NCBI GenBank assembly: GCA_018894105.1
Contig: CM032126.1
Location: forward strand, 25,332,391 to 25,396,390
DNA length: 64,000 bases
Source: Jacaranda mimosifolia
Lineage: Eukaryota > Streptophyta > Magnoliopsida > Lamiales > Bignoniaceae
Direction of reading: 5' to 3'
Shown here: piece after piece, positions 36,514 through 48,165 of the stretch
Position numbering within the stretch: the first letter of the stretch is position 1
How the letters are laid out: each line of letters begins with the position of its first letter
Notes under the pieces: model-generated
What the model was told of the DNA's origin: nothing
The model's database searches: none
The model's input: the letters and a program-made list of their open reading frames with translations, nothing else
Translations under genes and position numbers: made by a program

Positions 36514-39500
36514 TATAACACCCCTAAAATTCGGGATTTTGGAAAATAAGAATTGGAAAAAAATCAAGAATTTTGATTGGTCAGATTTTAGGGCTCGAAA
36601 TAAGTGAAAAAGACTTAATTGCAAAATATTTGAAAGTCTTGGGGTCAATCTGAAATTTGAGAAAAACTAATTGGACTAACTTTGAAAATTTTGTGGGTTT
36701 ACATGGAATTATTTTGGGCCAAATGGGTGAAATTAAGGCACTCACTAAATCTAGCGACTGAATTAAAGTTTGAGCAAATCTTGAAGGACTTGATTGAAGG
36801 CTAAACAGAAATTTTGGGTTCAAATATGAAATTTACAAAAATCAATTCTGTAAAATGGCAATTTTGCATTTGGACCCCCCATTTCTTCCTTATTCTTCCC
36901 CACAACCTCACTTCCCTTCACCGGCAATCTCCTCCGGCAGCTAGCTTTTCTCCAACCCAAACCGATAAACCTCTTCTCCTCCTCACCAGCTCTCCGATGG
37001 TACCACATGCACGACAGGACGACCAGCGGACTACTGAGAAGTTGAAGCCAAGAAATAGCTCACGGTGGGCAATGGTGGGCTTCCATCCTTCCGGCAGCCA
37101 AACTTGGTTTTGGGGTATGGGTTAGGTAAAGCTCAGTTGGAGGATCACCCTGGTAACCTTGCCTGGAAGTTTAGCGCGGCGGCGGGGGCGAAAAATCGAT
37201 GAAAACTCCACCTGTGGAGCAAAGTGATTTTGAGGTTTTTGGGGCTTCGATTGGAGGCTTTTCTAGTTGAGAAATTGAAAACGGAGTTGAGCATTGAAAA
37301 GCTCACGGCGAGAGGTGTCTCTGGGCGGTGGCCCTTGAATTTTTCGGCGACGGTGGACAGCGGCTAGCGGTAGCAATGCAGCGGCGGCAGTGAGACAGTT
37401 TTGTCTCCTCGACGTAACTGATCGCACTCGTGTGCTTGGTTTGTGATTCCTGAAACTCCATAATCGCCTCTTGTGTTGGAAGTTTTGAATGATATTGGAA
37501 CATATATATGTATATTGTACTATTTCTCCTACAAATATTGTAATATATTAATTGAGGATGTGATATATGAAGTTGTACATGTACATTGGGCCCAGATATA
37601 TAGTACTATGTGGTAAATTAGATTAATTAAAGTTTATTAAAGGATTAAACCCTAACTTGAGGATTTTATATATTTGGGACCTAAGTATTGACATTGAGGA
37701 TAATCTTGTTAAATGGACTGTTGTTGTTAATTTGGGACGATGTATTGGGAATCATGAATCAAGGACTAGAATTCATTCTATTATTGGGATCAAAACAATT
37801 TTGTAATTATTTCTGTAGTAATCATCTTAATTAGCATACCTCGTACCGATAGATTTGGTCGGATCCTAATTACTGCATTAGTTGGTTAATTAGAGGTATT
37901 GGGGACTGTTAATAGTTAATTGTGCATATTAAGGATCAAAGAAGGATTGTAATGGTAAATATCCTTTTGTTTAGGTGACAACAAAGTGGGTCATGCTGAC
38001 CAGTAGGATTGTTAACTGTATGCTATATCTGAGAACTACAAAGGTGAGGGTCTACCAACCTAGAGGGTCTACCAACCTAGCACTTCCTTTATTTATCTGT
38101 TATTGTGATAAACCCCTGTTCGGGTTTCCTATTTCTGATCTGTATTCTGTTTTGTTGAAATCTGAGATTTGTTGAAATCTTGATTGATGTCTGTTATATG
38201 ATCTGTACACCCCTGTGTGGGTTATTATTTGTTACCGATTCTGAATTCTGTCTGTTCTAGTGCCTAGAACTCCTATATGTTATTTGTTACTGTTTGTTAT
38301 ATGTTCCGTCCTATTATGTTATCTTTTGCCTTGCCGGCACATATGTTATCCATTACAACTTTGAATTAGCCAAGTTGGCTTATCTATTCTGTTTGGTTCT
38401 ACTATCTATTGTCTTGTCGGTATTTCTGTACTGTTCTGAATTGTCTGTACCGTTATCTGTTTGATTTGTTATCCGATTGTTTGTTATCTGTTCGATTAGT
38501 TATTTGACTGTATGTTATCTGTCTGTACTATTATTTCAAGATGTTAATCTCTGCTATGTGAGCATGGGATAAGCCGTAAGCCCAAAACTTGTGATAAGGA
38601 AATCTGATCAACATGTTCTGTTTCATTTCCTGACAGTATTCTAATTGCTCATATTCCGTTCATGGAAAAACAAGGTTGCAAAAGTTTCTTGGTCTAGATC
38701 AGGTCGTTGTCAAGGTCGGATGAGCTATTTGTATTTCCTCCCAAACTGATTTGGTTGAGATGGACCATTCCTCCCAAGCTGATCTTGTTGAGACGATCCC
38801 GGGCCATTCGAGCCGACAGGCACAACTCCTGAGCCAGTTCCTACTGATAATCTTGAAATCTAAAATTATTTGTTTTGCCCGAATGTATCTGATTGCCTAT
38901 TATGATCTGTTTGTCTATTTGTATCCGTTCCGCCTGTAATCTGACTGTTCTGTTTGATTGTACTCTACCTGTAATCATTTGATAGCTCTTGTTACGATTG
39001 ACTAATGATAATCTGTTGAGTTGATTCTTTCTCGACAGATCCTTACATTTACTATTACGATTATCCCTCACTAAGTCTTTGGACTTACCCTCTTGTATTA
39101 CTTTGATTTTCTCAGACAGGATAAGTGATGGATGCAAATTTCTGGTTTGAACTGGAGGAAATTATCTCTTGTAATAGAATTAATGTTCGAATGTATATAT
39201 GGAATTATTTGAATATTTAGCTTGAACTTGAGACATTGTGATGATATCATATTAATGCTAGTGATTTAAGGCATGTAAATTTGGCTAGATATAAGAAGGT
39301 GAATCATGGCATTTACTTAATGATTTGATGAGTCAATTAAGTTAGAAATTTTTGCTGCTTCTGATAAATTGGATTTGAGATTTGGTGGCATATGTTTAGA
39401 ATATGTGCTTTCTGTTATGGGTTTAGTTAATGTTTGTTTAAGTTGGAATCCACTGCTATTTCTGATATATTTGAAATGTTTGATTATGGGTCTATTGATT

Positions 39501-39576
39501 TATATTGAGGATTCAATTTAAGATTAAACTGTGTGGCGCCTCGGCTTAGGTGTTATTCTGAGTTATGGGCGCTATA
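36514..39576 (+). repeat. 5' LTR of the tandem-gag element
   Basis: 3063 bp, beginning TATAACACCCCTAAAA (the usual TG mutated to TA) and ending GGGCGCTATA. GC-richer segments near 36880-37480 explain the short ORFs there. It carries one copy of the GTTAATC...GGGATAAGCCGTAAGC module that is expanded in the 3' LTR. Confidence 0.88.
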
Positions 39577-39580
39577 GAAG

Positions 39581-39592
39581 TGGTAATAGAGC
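39581..39592 (+). other. Primer-binding site, tandem-gag element
   Basis: TGGTAATAGAGC lies four bases inside the 5' LTR. It differs at two positions from the initiator-methionine tRNA complement TGGTATCAGAGC used by most plant LTR retrotransposons, and so marks the element as an LTR retrotransposon in plus orientation. Confidence 0.8.
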
Positions 39593-40063
39593 CCAGGTTT
39601 TGATGACCTAGGTTCACGTGGGAATAACTGTTGTGATTGAATCTGATTGGCTTGCTAGAGACTTAATTGAATTAGGAATTATATAGGATAAAAACCTTAG
39701 GATAGGAGAACTTGAGCTACTAGGACTTGCTCCTAGAATATGGTTGTGAAAATGAAGATTTTCAGGTAATAGAGAAACTGAGCTTGAATTTAGAAATGTT
39801 TCAGATATGGATACTTAGATTTAGGAGTACCTAAGTTATGCAGGCTGTGATTCTAGAATGTTGAATTTTAGCTACTTTGCGTATTAGGAGTTCTTGTGTG
39901 ATTCGAAGATTTAAGATGAATTTGAGAACCGCAAGAATGTTCATGGGATCTTATCGTTTGTCGTAGAATGATTAAGATTTGCATATTTTTGAGTTCAATT
40001 TAGTTTTGTAATAATCATTTTCTTTCTTTTATCTTTGGAAGCTTGGCAGAATCGATAGAGTTG

Positions 40064-41248
40064 ATGGCTTCTCAAGGAAGTTCTGGTGCACATATCCCAC
40101 CCAAAACTGAACGACGGGGTAGACCCCCTAGGCAAATGGATGTTAATTGACGAGCTCCTAGGCAGGAAACACCTGCCCACCCACAGCCGATACCGAATGA
40201 GGAAGTTTCTCAAACTCCTCCGATGGATCAACCTGCAGTAGATCCCCTGGTAAGGCTTGATCACCGAGGTAGACAGAGACACAGGCAATTGACGGTTAGA
40301 GTAGGGGTAGTAGAGGCAGTTACAGAAGACCGATCCTTGGAACGATTTCTTCTTTTCAATCCCCCAAAGTTAGTGGGAGATCTTGATGATAGAAAGGCTG
40401 AGGAGTGGATCGATAGTTTAGAGAATATTTTTGAGACATTACAATATTCGGATGAACGAAGGGTTCGATTTGTCACATTCCTTTTGGAAGGTTCCGCCCG
40501 GAGTTGGTGGAAGATGATTGATCGAAGATGGATAGCTGAAGGAACCCACCAAACTTAGGAGAATTTCACCCGAGACTTCATGAGTAAATTTGTGCCAAAA
40601 GTAGTGAAACGAGCAAGAGAAAGAGAGTTTATGGACCTTGTACAAGGGGCTTAGTCTGTAAGTCAGTACAAGGCTACTTTTAGCCGATTGATACAACATG
40701 CTCCCTACATACAAGATGATGAAGGTTGACAAGCTCAACGATTCGTACAAGGGCTGCGACTAAAGCTTAGGCAAGGTTTGGCTACTTGTGACTTGCCAAA
40801 TCTCAATTTGGCAGTAAGTATGGCACTGCAACTTGAGTCAGAGCTGCAGGAAATCCGAAAGATTGAGAATAAGGGCCTCCAGGAAAAGATACGCTTTGAG
40901 GAGCAGAGTGATATTGGAAGAAAGCAACTGAGACTCCAAGTTGGAAGCACCACTTAGCTAGCCCCTCATTCTAGCAAGAAGGCAAATTTAACCCAAGAGA
41001 GGGCACCCAAATGATGTGAATTCTGTAAGGGATTTGGCCATGAAGAGTTTGGATGTTGGAAAAAACAAAGCAGATGTGTAGGTTGTGGTAGCAACCAGCA
41101 CTTTGTGAGAGATTGCCCCAAACAGAAAGGCCTAACACTCGTAGGAAAGGGAAAACAAACAGCAAGAGCTAGTGGGAGACAGAATGTCCAAGCTTGTGTG
41201 TATGCCCTGACAGGAGAAAAAGTACTGGATCCTCCTGGGACAGAGTAG
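40064..41248 (+). pseudogene. gag 1 (capsid plus two zinc knuckles)
   Basis: One reading frame of 394 codons, free of frameshifts but with about six stops. It starts at an ATG followed by a Pro/Gln-rich N-terminus. The capsid block (about codons 100-230) shows AEEWIDSLENIFETLQYS, FLLEGSARSWWKM, ENFTRDFMSKFV and YKATFSRLIQHAP. The C-terminus has two complete CX2CX4HX4C knuckles, CEFCKGFGHEEFGC and CVGCGSNQHFVRDC. This is the plant Ty3/gypsy gag plan. The stops fall largely at positions where Gln, Arg or Trp codons would be one transition away, so decay by deamination is likely. Confidence 0.88.
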
Positions 41249-41419
41249 AGATTGATTTCCCTAAGAGAAAGACAGTAGTCAACTGGAAGAGATCTAAAAA
41301 CGTGATTTAAGTCTGCAGTTTTCTGAGACTTGTTGGCTATTAGCAAAGAATATGTAGAATCTTGTTAGAATTGCGGATTACTAAAGATTTTGTGTGTATA
41401 TCTATGTTCAACCTGCAAA

Positions 41420-41550
41420 ATAAGAACTAATACCAACTGGTATCAATTAACAGAACGCTCTGTTTAATTGATACAGGCAAGTACAGTTTGCCACTGAAAG
41501 TTCCCCATCTACCGAATGGCATCACCAAATCTTACCATAAGGAATTCTCT
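41420..41550 (+). pseudogene. Possible aspartic-protease motif remnant between the two gag genes
   Basis: One plus frame reads LCLIDTGK near 41458-41485, resembling the LIDTG-type active-site motif of retroelement proteases, followed by about 20 open codons and a stop. The rest of a protease cannot be followed. This may be chance. If real, it would mean gag 1 once ran into a protease before the second gag was joined. Confidence 0.25.
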
Positions 41551-41664
41551 TAGTTAAGAAAATCTAGAAGAAGATACTGCGGAGCGGAGATGCCCAATAA
41601 ATTTGAGGAAAGGAAACGAGAACCACAAATACATTCGACAATAACGAGAGAAGTTATAAGGCAG

Positions 41665-42546
41665 ATGAGTGCAATGCCTCGGTAGCAAGGTCAGGTAGAT
41701 AGCTCTAAGAAAAAAGAAAAGCTTTCAGAATTTGGAACTTTAGCACATTTCCTAAGGTTCCATCCCCCAACATTCATGGATAAATCAGACCACCAAAAAG
41801 AGGAGGCTTGGATTAAAGAGGTCAAAGATATCTTCCAAATGTTAGATTATCCTAAGGACCTCAAACTCACATCTGTTATTCATTTGTTAGAGGGAACTGT
41901 AGGTCAATGTTGGACCTTGGTGAGTCAACGATGGAAATATAGGAAGGTCCCTCGTACCTGGGATAATTTTGTGTGGGAACTTATGGATAGATTTGTACCA
42001 CAAAAGGTAAGAGATGTTGGAAAACAAGAATTTGAGAATCTTACCCAAGAAGATGTGACCGTGTGGCTGTATGAAACAAGATTCAGTAGGTTGTTGTGGT
42101 ATGCCCCACAGATATGGAGGAAAGAAGAGTTTAAGACTGAGAAATTTGTTAAAGGTTTAAGATCAGAGATACGATAAATCTTCATGCCTTGCGAGCAGTT
42201 TAACTTTGAAGAGGTCTTGGCAAGAGCCCAACACATAGAACAAGAATCTCTTGAGGTATCTACCAATGAGAAGAAGGGTAAGCGAGGAAGAGTTTTTGAT
42301 CTAGAACTTGTTGCGAGTAGTGAAGGTGAGTCAGATAAGAAACGATTGAAAGTTCAATCTGGGACATCAAGAATGAAATTTGGATTTTGTAAAGCTTTCA
42401 ATCATGAGGAATCTAGGTGTTGGAAGAAAACTAGGAATGTGTATAGGATGTGGCAGCGAACAACATCTATTTCGAGACTGCCCCAGAAACAAACGGTAAA
42501 CCTCAGGTACAAAAAGGAAAAGAAAATGGGTGACCAAAGGTTCTGA
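41665..42546 (+). pseudogene. gag 2, diverged second gag domain
   Basis: From the ATG at 41665 a single frame runs through a TAG near 41683 and a TAA at 42175. It contains FLRFHPPTF, EEAWIKEVKDIFQMLDYP, LLEGTVGQCWTLV, TWDNFVWELMDRFVP, YETRFSRLLWYAP and FVKGLRSEI, aligning block by block with gag 1 at roughly 30 percent identity by eye. It ends with a damaged zinc knuckle (FGFCKAFNHEESRCW, first Cys lost) and a frameshift before the second knuckle. The low similarity to gag 1 means this is not a recent duplication. Confidence 0.82.
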
Positions 42547-42986
42547 CTAAGTCCTTGAATATCAGAAGAGAATCTAACACTGTATATTTTGGCTTCTTAC
42601 CCCAGATGGAGTCTAAGAGCAGTAGGCGCATGGGTTATATTTGTATCTAGTGTGTTTAAGTTCTTGTGAATTTGTGTTTAGTTGTTTGGGAATGTATGAT
42701 AAGTTATGAATCTGGCATGTTAAGTTTGAATTTGATTACTCTTTAATGCATATTATGTAAGTAAGAACTTATGATGTTGTTAATTGCTTGTTATTTTAAT
42801 GGTTTCAAGATATCTTAAATAAAAGCATGCGCTCTGTCAGAACTGAAATGAAGGATATTTTAAGTATTGAAATAACAGTTGACTGAGGCAACAAGACACA
42901 AGAATGTTGTGTTTATCAGTGTTAATCGAGGTTTATCTAATTGAAAATAAGAATCTAGGGACCAAATTCTTTTAAGGGGGAAGGAG
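42547..42986 (+). other. Non-coding 3' internal tail with polypurine tract
   Basis: 440 bp with no open frame. It ends in TTTAAGGGGGAAGGAG directly before TGTAAC of the 3' LTR. Confidence 0.75.
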
Positions 42987-43960
42987 TGTAACAACCCTAA
43001 AATTTGAGATTTTGGAAAATAAGAATTGGAAAAAAATCAAGAATTTTGATTGGTTGGATTTTAAGGCTTAAAATAAGTGAAAAAATGACTTAATCGCAAA
43101 ATATTTGAAAGTTTTGGGGTGAATCCAAAATTTGAGAAAACCTAATTGGACTAACTTTGAAAATTTTGTGGGTTTGCATGGAATTATTTGGGGTCAAACG
43201 GGTGAAATTAAGGCACTCACTAAGTCCAGGAACCGACTTGAAGTTTGAGCAAATCTTAAAGGACTTGATCGAAGTCTGAATAGAAATTTTGGGGTCAAGT
43301 CTGAAATTTACAAAAATTAATTCTATAAAATGGCATTTTTGCATTTGGACCCCTCATTTTTTCCTTCTTTTTCCCCTGCAACCTCACCCCCTATTCACGG
43401 ACGATCTCCTTCGATGACTGGTTTTTCTCCAAACCAAATCGATAAACCTCTTTTTCTTCTCATCAGCTCTCCAACGGTACCACTTGCACGGTGGGATGAT
43501 CGACAAACCACCAAGAAGTTGAAGCCGAGAAATAGCTCATAGCGGGTAGTGGTGGGTTTCCATCATTCTAGCAGCCAAACTCGATTCTGGGGTATGGGTT
43601 AGGTGGAGCTCAGTTGGAGGATCACCCTAGTAACCTTTCCTGGAAGTTTAGCGCGGTGGCAGAGGCAAAAATTGGCAAAAACTCCACGGCAAAGCAAGGT
43701 AATTTTGAGGGTTTTGGGGCTTCGATTGGAGGCTTTTCCGATGGAGAAACTAAAACAGAGCTGAGCTTTGGAAGCTCACAGCGAGAGGTATCTCTGGGCG
43801 GTGGTGTTGAACTTTTTGGCGACGGCGGTGCGGCAGCGGCAGTGAGATAGTTTTGTCTCCTTGACGAGATGATCGCACTCGTGTGCTTGGTTTGTGATTC
43901 TGAAAACTCCATAATCATCTTTTATGTTGGAAGTTTGGAATGATATTGGAATATATATAC

Positions 43961-43965
43961 GTATA
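43961..43965. repeat. Target-site duplication GTATA, left copy, copia element
   Basis: GTATA immediately precedes the copia LTR and is repeated at 48166-48170. The other LTR of the host element, near 37510, shows the uninterrupted sequence. Confidence 0.88.
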
Positions 43966-44181
43966 TATGGAGAAAGAAATGTATTTTCTTCATATGTTAA
44001 ACTGTTGTACAAGACATGATTTTATAGGAGCTAGAAAGAACTAAGAAAGGAAAAGATATACAGCCTATTTTACATTGATGACTAATCTCATAAAATCAGC
44101 CTATAATTTACAGCTAATCAATCCCTAAAGATCTGCCATAATATCTGCCATAATCTCCCACAAATCACTCTTCTTTACACA
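43966..44181 (-). repeat. Copia 3' LTR (left copy)
   Basis: 216 bp ending CTTTACACA on the plus strand, next to the CTCCCCCTCAAG complement of the polypurine tract. Confidence 0.92.
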
Positions 44182-44555
44182 CTCCCCCTCAAGCTGGTTT
44201 GAATATGTCTTCCATTGCCAGTTTGCCAATCAACTTCTCAAATTGTTTTTTAGGTAATCATTTTGTAAGAACATCTGCAACCTATTCGCCAGTGGGTAAA
44301 TAAGTCATGCAAATCTGTCCACTCTCTATCTTTTCTTGATGAAGTGTTTGTCTACCTCGACATGCTTGGTTCTATCATGGAGAACATGATTATAGGCAAT
44401 TGAAATTGCAGCTTTATTATCGCAGTACACTTTTATGGGATAATTACTTCCAACCTTTAGTTCATCTAAAATCGTTTTTTGATCCACAACACTTCACAAA
44501 TTCCATGAGCAACTGATCTAAATTCAGCTTCTACTCTGCTTCTAACCACTACATT

Positions 44556-44852
44556 TTATTTCTTGCTTCGCCAAGTGACAAGATTTCCTCCAACAAAAGT
44601 GCAATATCCCGATGTTGACCTTCTATCAATTGTGCTTCCAGCCCAATCCGCATTTGTGTACACTGCAATTCGTAGGTGACCATGCCTTTCAAATAGTAAG
44701 CCCTTCCCTGGTGAACCTTTTAAGTATCTTAGAATTCTGTAAACAGCTTCAAACTGTTCTGAGCCTAGAGAGTGCATAAATTGGCTTACCATGCTCACTG
44801 CAAAAGCTATGTCAGGACCAGTATGGGATAAATAAATTAGCCTCCCAACCAA
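44556..44852 (-). pseudogene. Copia RNase H
   Basis: 98 codons. GRLIYLSHTGPDIAFAVSMVS, VYRILRYLKGSPGKGL and VYTNADWAGSTIDRRSTSGYC are the hallmark blocks of copia RNase H (family pattern Y-DADWAG-, here TNADWAG with the catalytic Asp kept in ADWA). The frame is open through VTWRSKK and then breaks. The preceding stretch linking it to RT (44853-45074) is interrupted. Confidence 0.9.
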
Positions 44853-45074
44853 CCTTTGGAACTATTCTCTTTTCTTAACTTCTTCTGGTTTAGCATGTTG
44901 GAGATTTACATTAGGATCAATAGGTGTTTCTGCAGCCCTGCATCCGAGTAAACCTGTCTCTTTAAGAAGATCAAATACATATTTCCTTTGAGACACAAAG
45001 ATACCTCTTTTAGATCTAACGAACTCCATTCCTAAGAAGTATTTTAAGGCTCCTAAATCCTTAATCTCAAACTC

Positions 45075-45608
45075 CTATGCAAGAACCTTTTTAAGTCTTT
45101 TGATCTCATCAAGATCATCACCTGTTATTATAATATCATCAGCATAAACAATCAAAATAGCAATTTTTTTCTCTTTAGAATGCTTATAGAACATGGTATG
45201 ATCTGCTTGGCTTTGTGTGTATCCATGGGCCTCTACAGCTTTTCCAAAACGCTCAAACCATGCTCTAGGAGATTGTTTAAGTCCATACAACGACTTCTTC
45301 AATCTACACACTTTACCTTCACCAAGACTCTTCTCCAAACCTGGTGGTAGATTCATAAAGACCTCATCTTCTAACTCCCCATTAAAAAACGCATTCTTTA
45401 CATCTAACTGGTGTAAAGGCTAATCAAAATTAACTGTCAAAGAGAGCAGGACACGGATTGAATTAATTTTTGCAACTGGGGCAAAAGTCTGCTGGTAATC
45501 AATTCCATGTGTCTGTGTGAATCCTTTAGCCACTAACCGTGCCTTATACCTCTCTATGCTACCATCAGCTTTAGACTTAACTGTAAACACCCATTTACAT
45601 CCTACCAA
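45075..45608 (-). pseudogene. Copia reverse transcriptase
   Basis: Two blocks separated by a stop near 45420. The first, 45420-45608, reads [40 protein letters not shown] and [10 protein letters not shown]. The second, 45075-45356, reads NLPPGLE, CRLKKSLYGLKQSPRAWF and VYADDIIITGDD, with the YADD catalytic pair intact. These are the diagnostic copia RT motifs. A W-usual position before GCKW and the stop between blocks break the polyprotein. Confidence 0.92.
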
Positions 45609-46094
45609 TTTTTTCTCCTTTAGTAGATCAACTATCTTCTAGGTTTTGTTCTTTTGCAAAGCGTTCATCTCTTCTAAAACTGTTGTTTTCCAATTAGAAC
45701 TATCTAAGGCTTCCTGAATGGTTCTGGGAATAAACAGATTAGAGATATTTGAGATAAAAGCTTTATAAGTAGTAGAAAGACGATGGTAAGACACATATTT
45801 AGCAATAGAATGCTTGGTACAAGTTCGGACTCCTTTCGTAAGTGCTATAGGAACATCAAGATCAGCAATAGTAGGATTTAAAGTAGGGTTGTCAGAATTA
45901 CCTAAAGTGGTGGATAAACCATTGCCCGAAGATAATGATCAGTCTTGTGCTAGAATAGTAGATATATCTTTACTCTGATGAGTACCTCTCCTAGAATAAA
46001 CATGGAGCTCTAAGGTAGGTTTAATGTGTTCCTGTCCTAGTATTTCTCCCCCTGTTTGTAAATCTTCTATGTTTGACATAGGAGGATTATTAGT

Positions 46095-46562
46095 TTATTG
46101 ACCAGTATAAGGAGGTAAAAAAATGTTAGGCAGAGGAATAGAAAGTAGAGGAATAGAAGTTTCCCAAAACTGATCTTCATTTCTTATCTCCCCCTGAAGA
46201 CAGTTTTTTCTAAAATATGGCTGGTTTTCAACAAAGGAAACATCCATACTTACAAAAAACTTTTTTGTTTCAGGATTATAACACTTATACCCCTTTTTAT
46301 TTGGTGCATATCCAATAAATACACACTTTTCTGCTCCAAGATCAAGTTTAGAACGGAGTCTGCTGGGGATGTGGAAAAAGGCAGTGCACCCGAAAACTTT
46401 TAAAGGCAAATCAGAAAAAAGTTTGCATTTAGGAAAATACCTTTTAAAACACTCTAAAGGAATTGTATATTTTAACATACGAGTAGGCATCCTATTTATT
46501 AAGTAGCATGCTGTTAAAATAGCATCCCCCCATAAGTATTTTGGTATATTCATTGAAAACAT
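46095..46562 (-). pseudogene. Copia integrase C-terminal part
   Basis: 155 codons starting just after the catalytic Glu block. YLWGDAILTACYLINRMPTR, PLKVFGCTAFFHIP, KLDLGAEKCVFIGYAPNKKG and FFVSMDVSFVENQPYF are the conserved copia integrase tail. Upstream, across a TAA at a usual Gln position, NGISERKKKHLLE retains the catalytic Glu. Confidence 0.9.
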
Positions 46563-46685
46563 AATAGCACGAGCAACTTCAAGTAAGTGCTTCTTTTTTC
46601 TTTCTGAAATGCCATTTTACTGAGGAGTGTCGCTACAAGTAGATTGGTGTTGAATCCCTTTTTCCTTTAAAAAACTCCCTAACAA

Positions 46686-47735
46686 CTAGTTAAAATATTC
46701 TCTTCCATTATCAAAATGAAGAATCTTTATTTTGGTTTGAAATTGAGTTTCAACCATATGAAAAAAATTCTTAAAAATTCTTTCAACTTCAGATTTATTA
46801 TTCATCAAGTATATCCAACAAAGACGAGTATGATCATCTATAAAAGTTACAAACCATTTTTTTCCTGAGTATGTGGTGAATCTTGAAGGTCCCCACACAT
46901 CACGATGGATCAAATTGAATGGTTTTGAAGCACAATATGGTTTTGGATTATAAGTAGAATGATGGCTTTTGGATAACAAGCAACTTTCACATTTAAAAGA
47001 AAAATAATCCACACCTTTAAATAATTCTGGAAACAAGTAAGCTTGTTTATTTTGGAGAAAGTTGTCATCAAAGTAGTAGATGCCATCCACCATTCTAGCA
47101 CTGCCAATCATCATCCCCGTGCTCAAGTCCTGGAATTCACAACATGAATTGGAGAAAACAACACGGCAATTAGAATCTTTAGATAGTTGACTCACTAATA
47201 ATAGGTTACATGCAAGATTAGGAACATGTAGAACAGATTTTAAGGTTATGTTTTCTGAGATTTTTACAGATCCTTTCCCTACAATGGGTGAGAAATTTCC
47301 ATCTGCAATTCTGACCATTCTATTATTGGAAGAAGGTGAGTATGAAAGGAAAAAATGGGAATGATTTGTCATGTGATCTAAAGCACCTAAATCAATTATC
47401 CAAGGTGTTGAAATAGAATGGGATGAAAAAATACTAGACTCTCTACCTGTTTGAGCCAAAGAACCACTAGGAATACCAGATAGAGAATTGGTCTTAAGTA
47501 GTTTTAAAAGTTGATCCATCTGCTCTTTACTGAAAGAGACTAAATCAGCTTCATTTGCACGAGCAATTCTGTTTCTAGTCTTATTACTCTTCCAGCCAGT
47601 AGGTTTCCCATGAATCTTCCAACAAGTCTCTCGTGTATGACGAGGTTTATTACATACATCACACCATACCCCTGGCTTGTCATCTCTTCTACTCTGGCTG
47701 TTGGCAGTTTCACATGTGTGGGCTGTTTGACTCAC
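46686..47735 (-). pseudogene. Copia zinc knuckle, protease and integrase N-terminal part
   Basis: 349 open codons. A CX2CX4HX4C knuckle (CDVCNKPRHTRETC) is followed by the protease site WIIDLGALDHMT, in which the usual DSGA is DLGA. Next come the GAG-pre-integrase region (KCESCLLSKSHH, with the zinc Cys pair) and the integrase core with HRDVWGPSR (first Asp) and HFDNGREYF (second Asp). In an intact element this polyprotein is cleaved by its own protease. The Ser-to-Leu change next to the catalytic Asp would inactivate it. The ORF ends at a stop between the second Asp and the Glu. Confidence 0.9.
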
Positions 47736-47950
47736 ATTTGCATCTGCTGCAACTAGGGTAGAATGGGATTCAAAGTTCTAGTGGCTGCGATTTTCAGTCA
47801 CTCTAGAGGAAGAAAGGGCTATGTCACAGGTAACTTCTGACATTATAAAAGATTAGGTCTTTCCTTGGAATAAGTCCAAGAATTTGAAGAGAAAAAAAAA
47901 AACGAAGGGCACACTTTAAAGTCAGGAAAGAAGTTCCTGCTCTGATACCA
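47736..47950 (-). pseudogene. Copia gag remnant (capsid deleted)
   Basis: From the ATG at 47843, 21 codons are open (MSEVTCDIALSSSRVTENRS), then a stop, then a short stretch that runs in frame into the zinc-knuckle ORF. Copia gags usually have about 250-300 residues of capsid before the knuckle, and here that segment is absent, explaining the short element length. Position 47951 is the 5' LTR edge, with the primer site between them. Confidence 0.75.
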
Positions 47951-48165
47951 TATGGAGAAAGAAATGTATTTTCTTCATATATTAAACTGCTGTACAAGAC
48001 ATAATTTTATAGGAGCTACAAAGAGCTAAAAAAGGAAAAGATATACAGCCTATTTTACATTGATGACTAATCCCATAAAATCAGCCATAATTTACAGCTA
48101 ATCAATCCCTAAAGATCTGCCATAATATCTGCTATAATCTCCCACAAATCACTCTTCTTTCCACA
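47951..48165 (-). repeat. Copia 5' LTR (right copy)
   Basis: 215 bp from TATGGAGAAAG to CTTTCCACA, with a very close match to the left copy. GTATA follows as TSD. Confidence 0.92.

Larger units (their letters stand above)
43966..48165 (-). mobile_element. Ty1/copia retrotransposon, internally deleted in gag
   Basis: 4.2 kb with LTRs of 216 bp (43966-44181) and 215 bp (47951-48165), nearly identical to each other. On the minus strand, TGGTATCAGAGC directly follows the 5' LTR as a perfect initiator-Met primer site, and a TTGAGGGGGAG polypurine tract precedes the 3' LTR. The LTR ends are TG...TA rather than TG...CA, one of the non-canonical forms known in copia elements. The gene order is zinc knuckle, protease, integrase, RT, RNase H, as in copia. 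The gag capsid is missing. Stops are fewer than in the gypsy elements, so this is the younger insertion. Confidence 0.93.
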
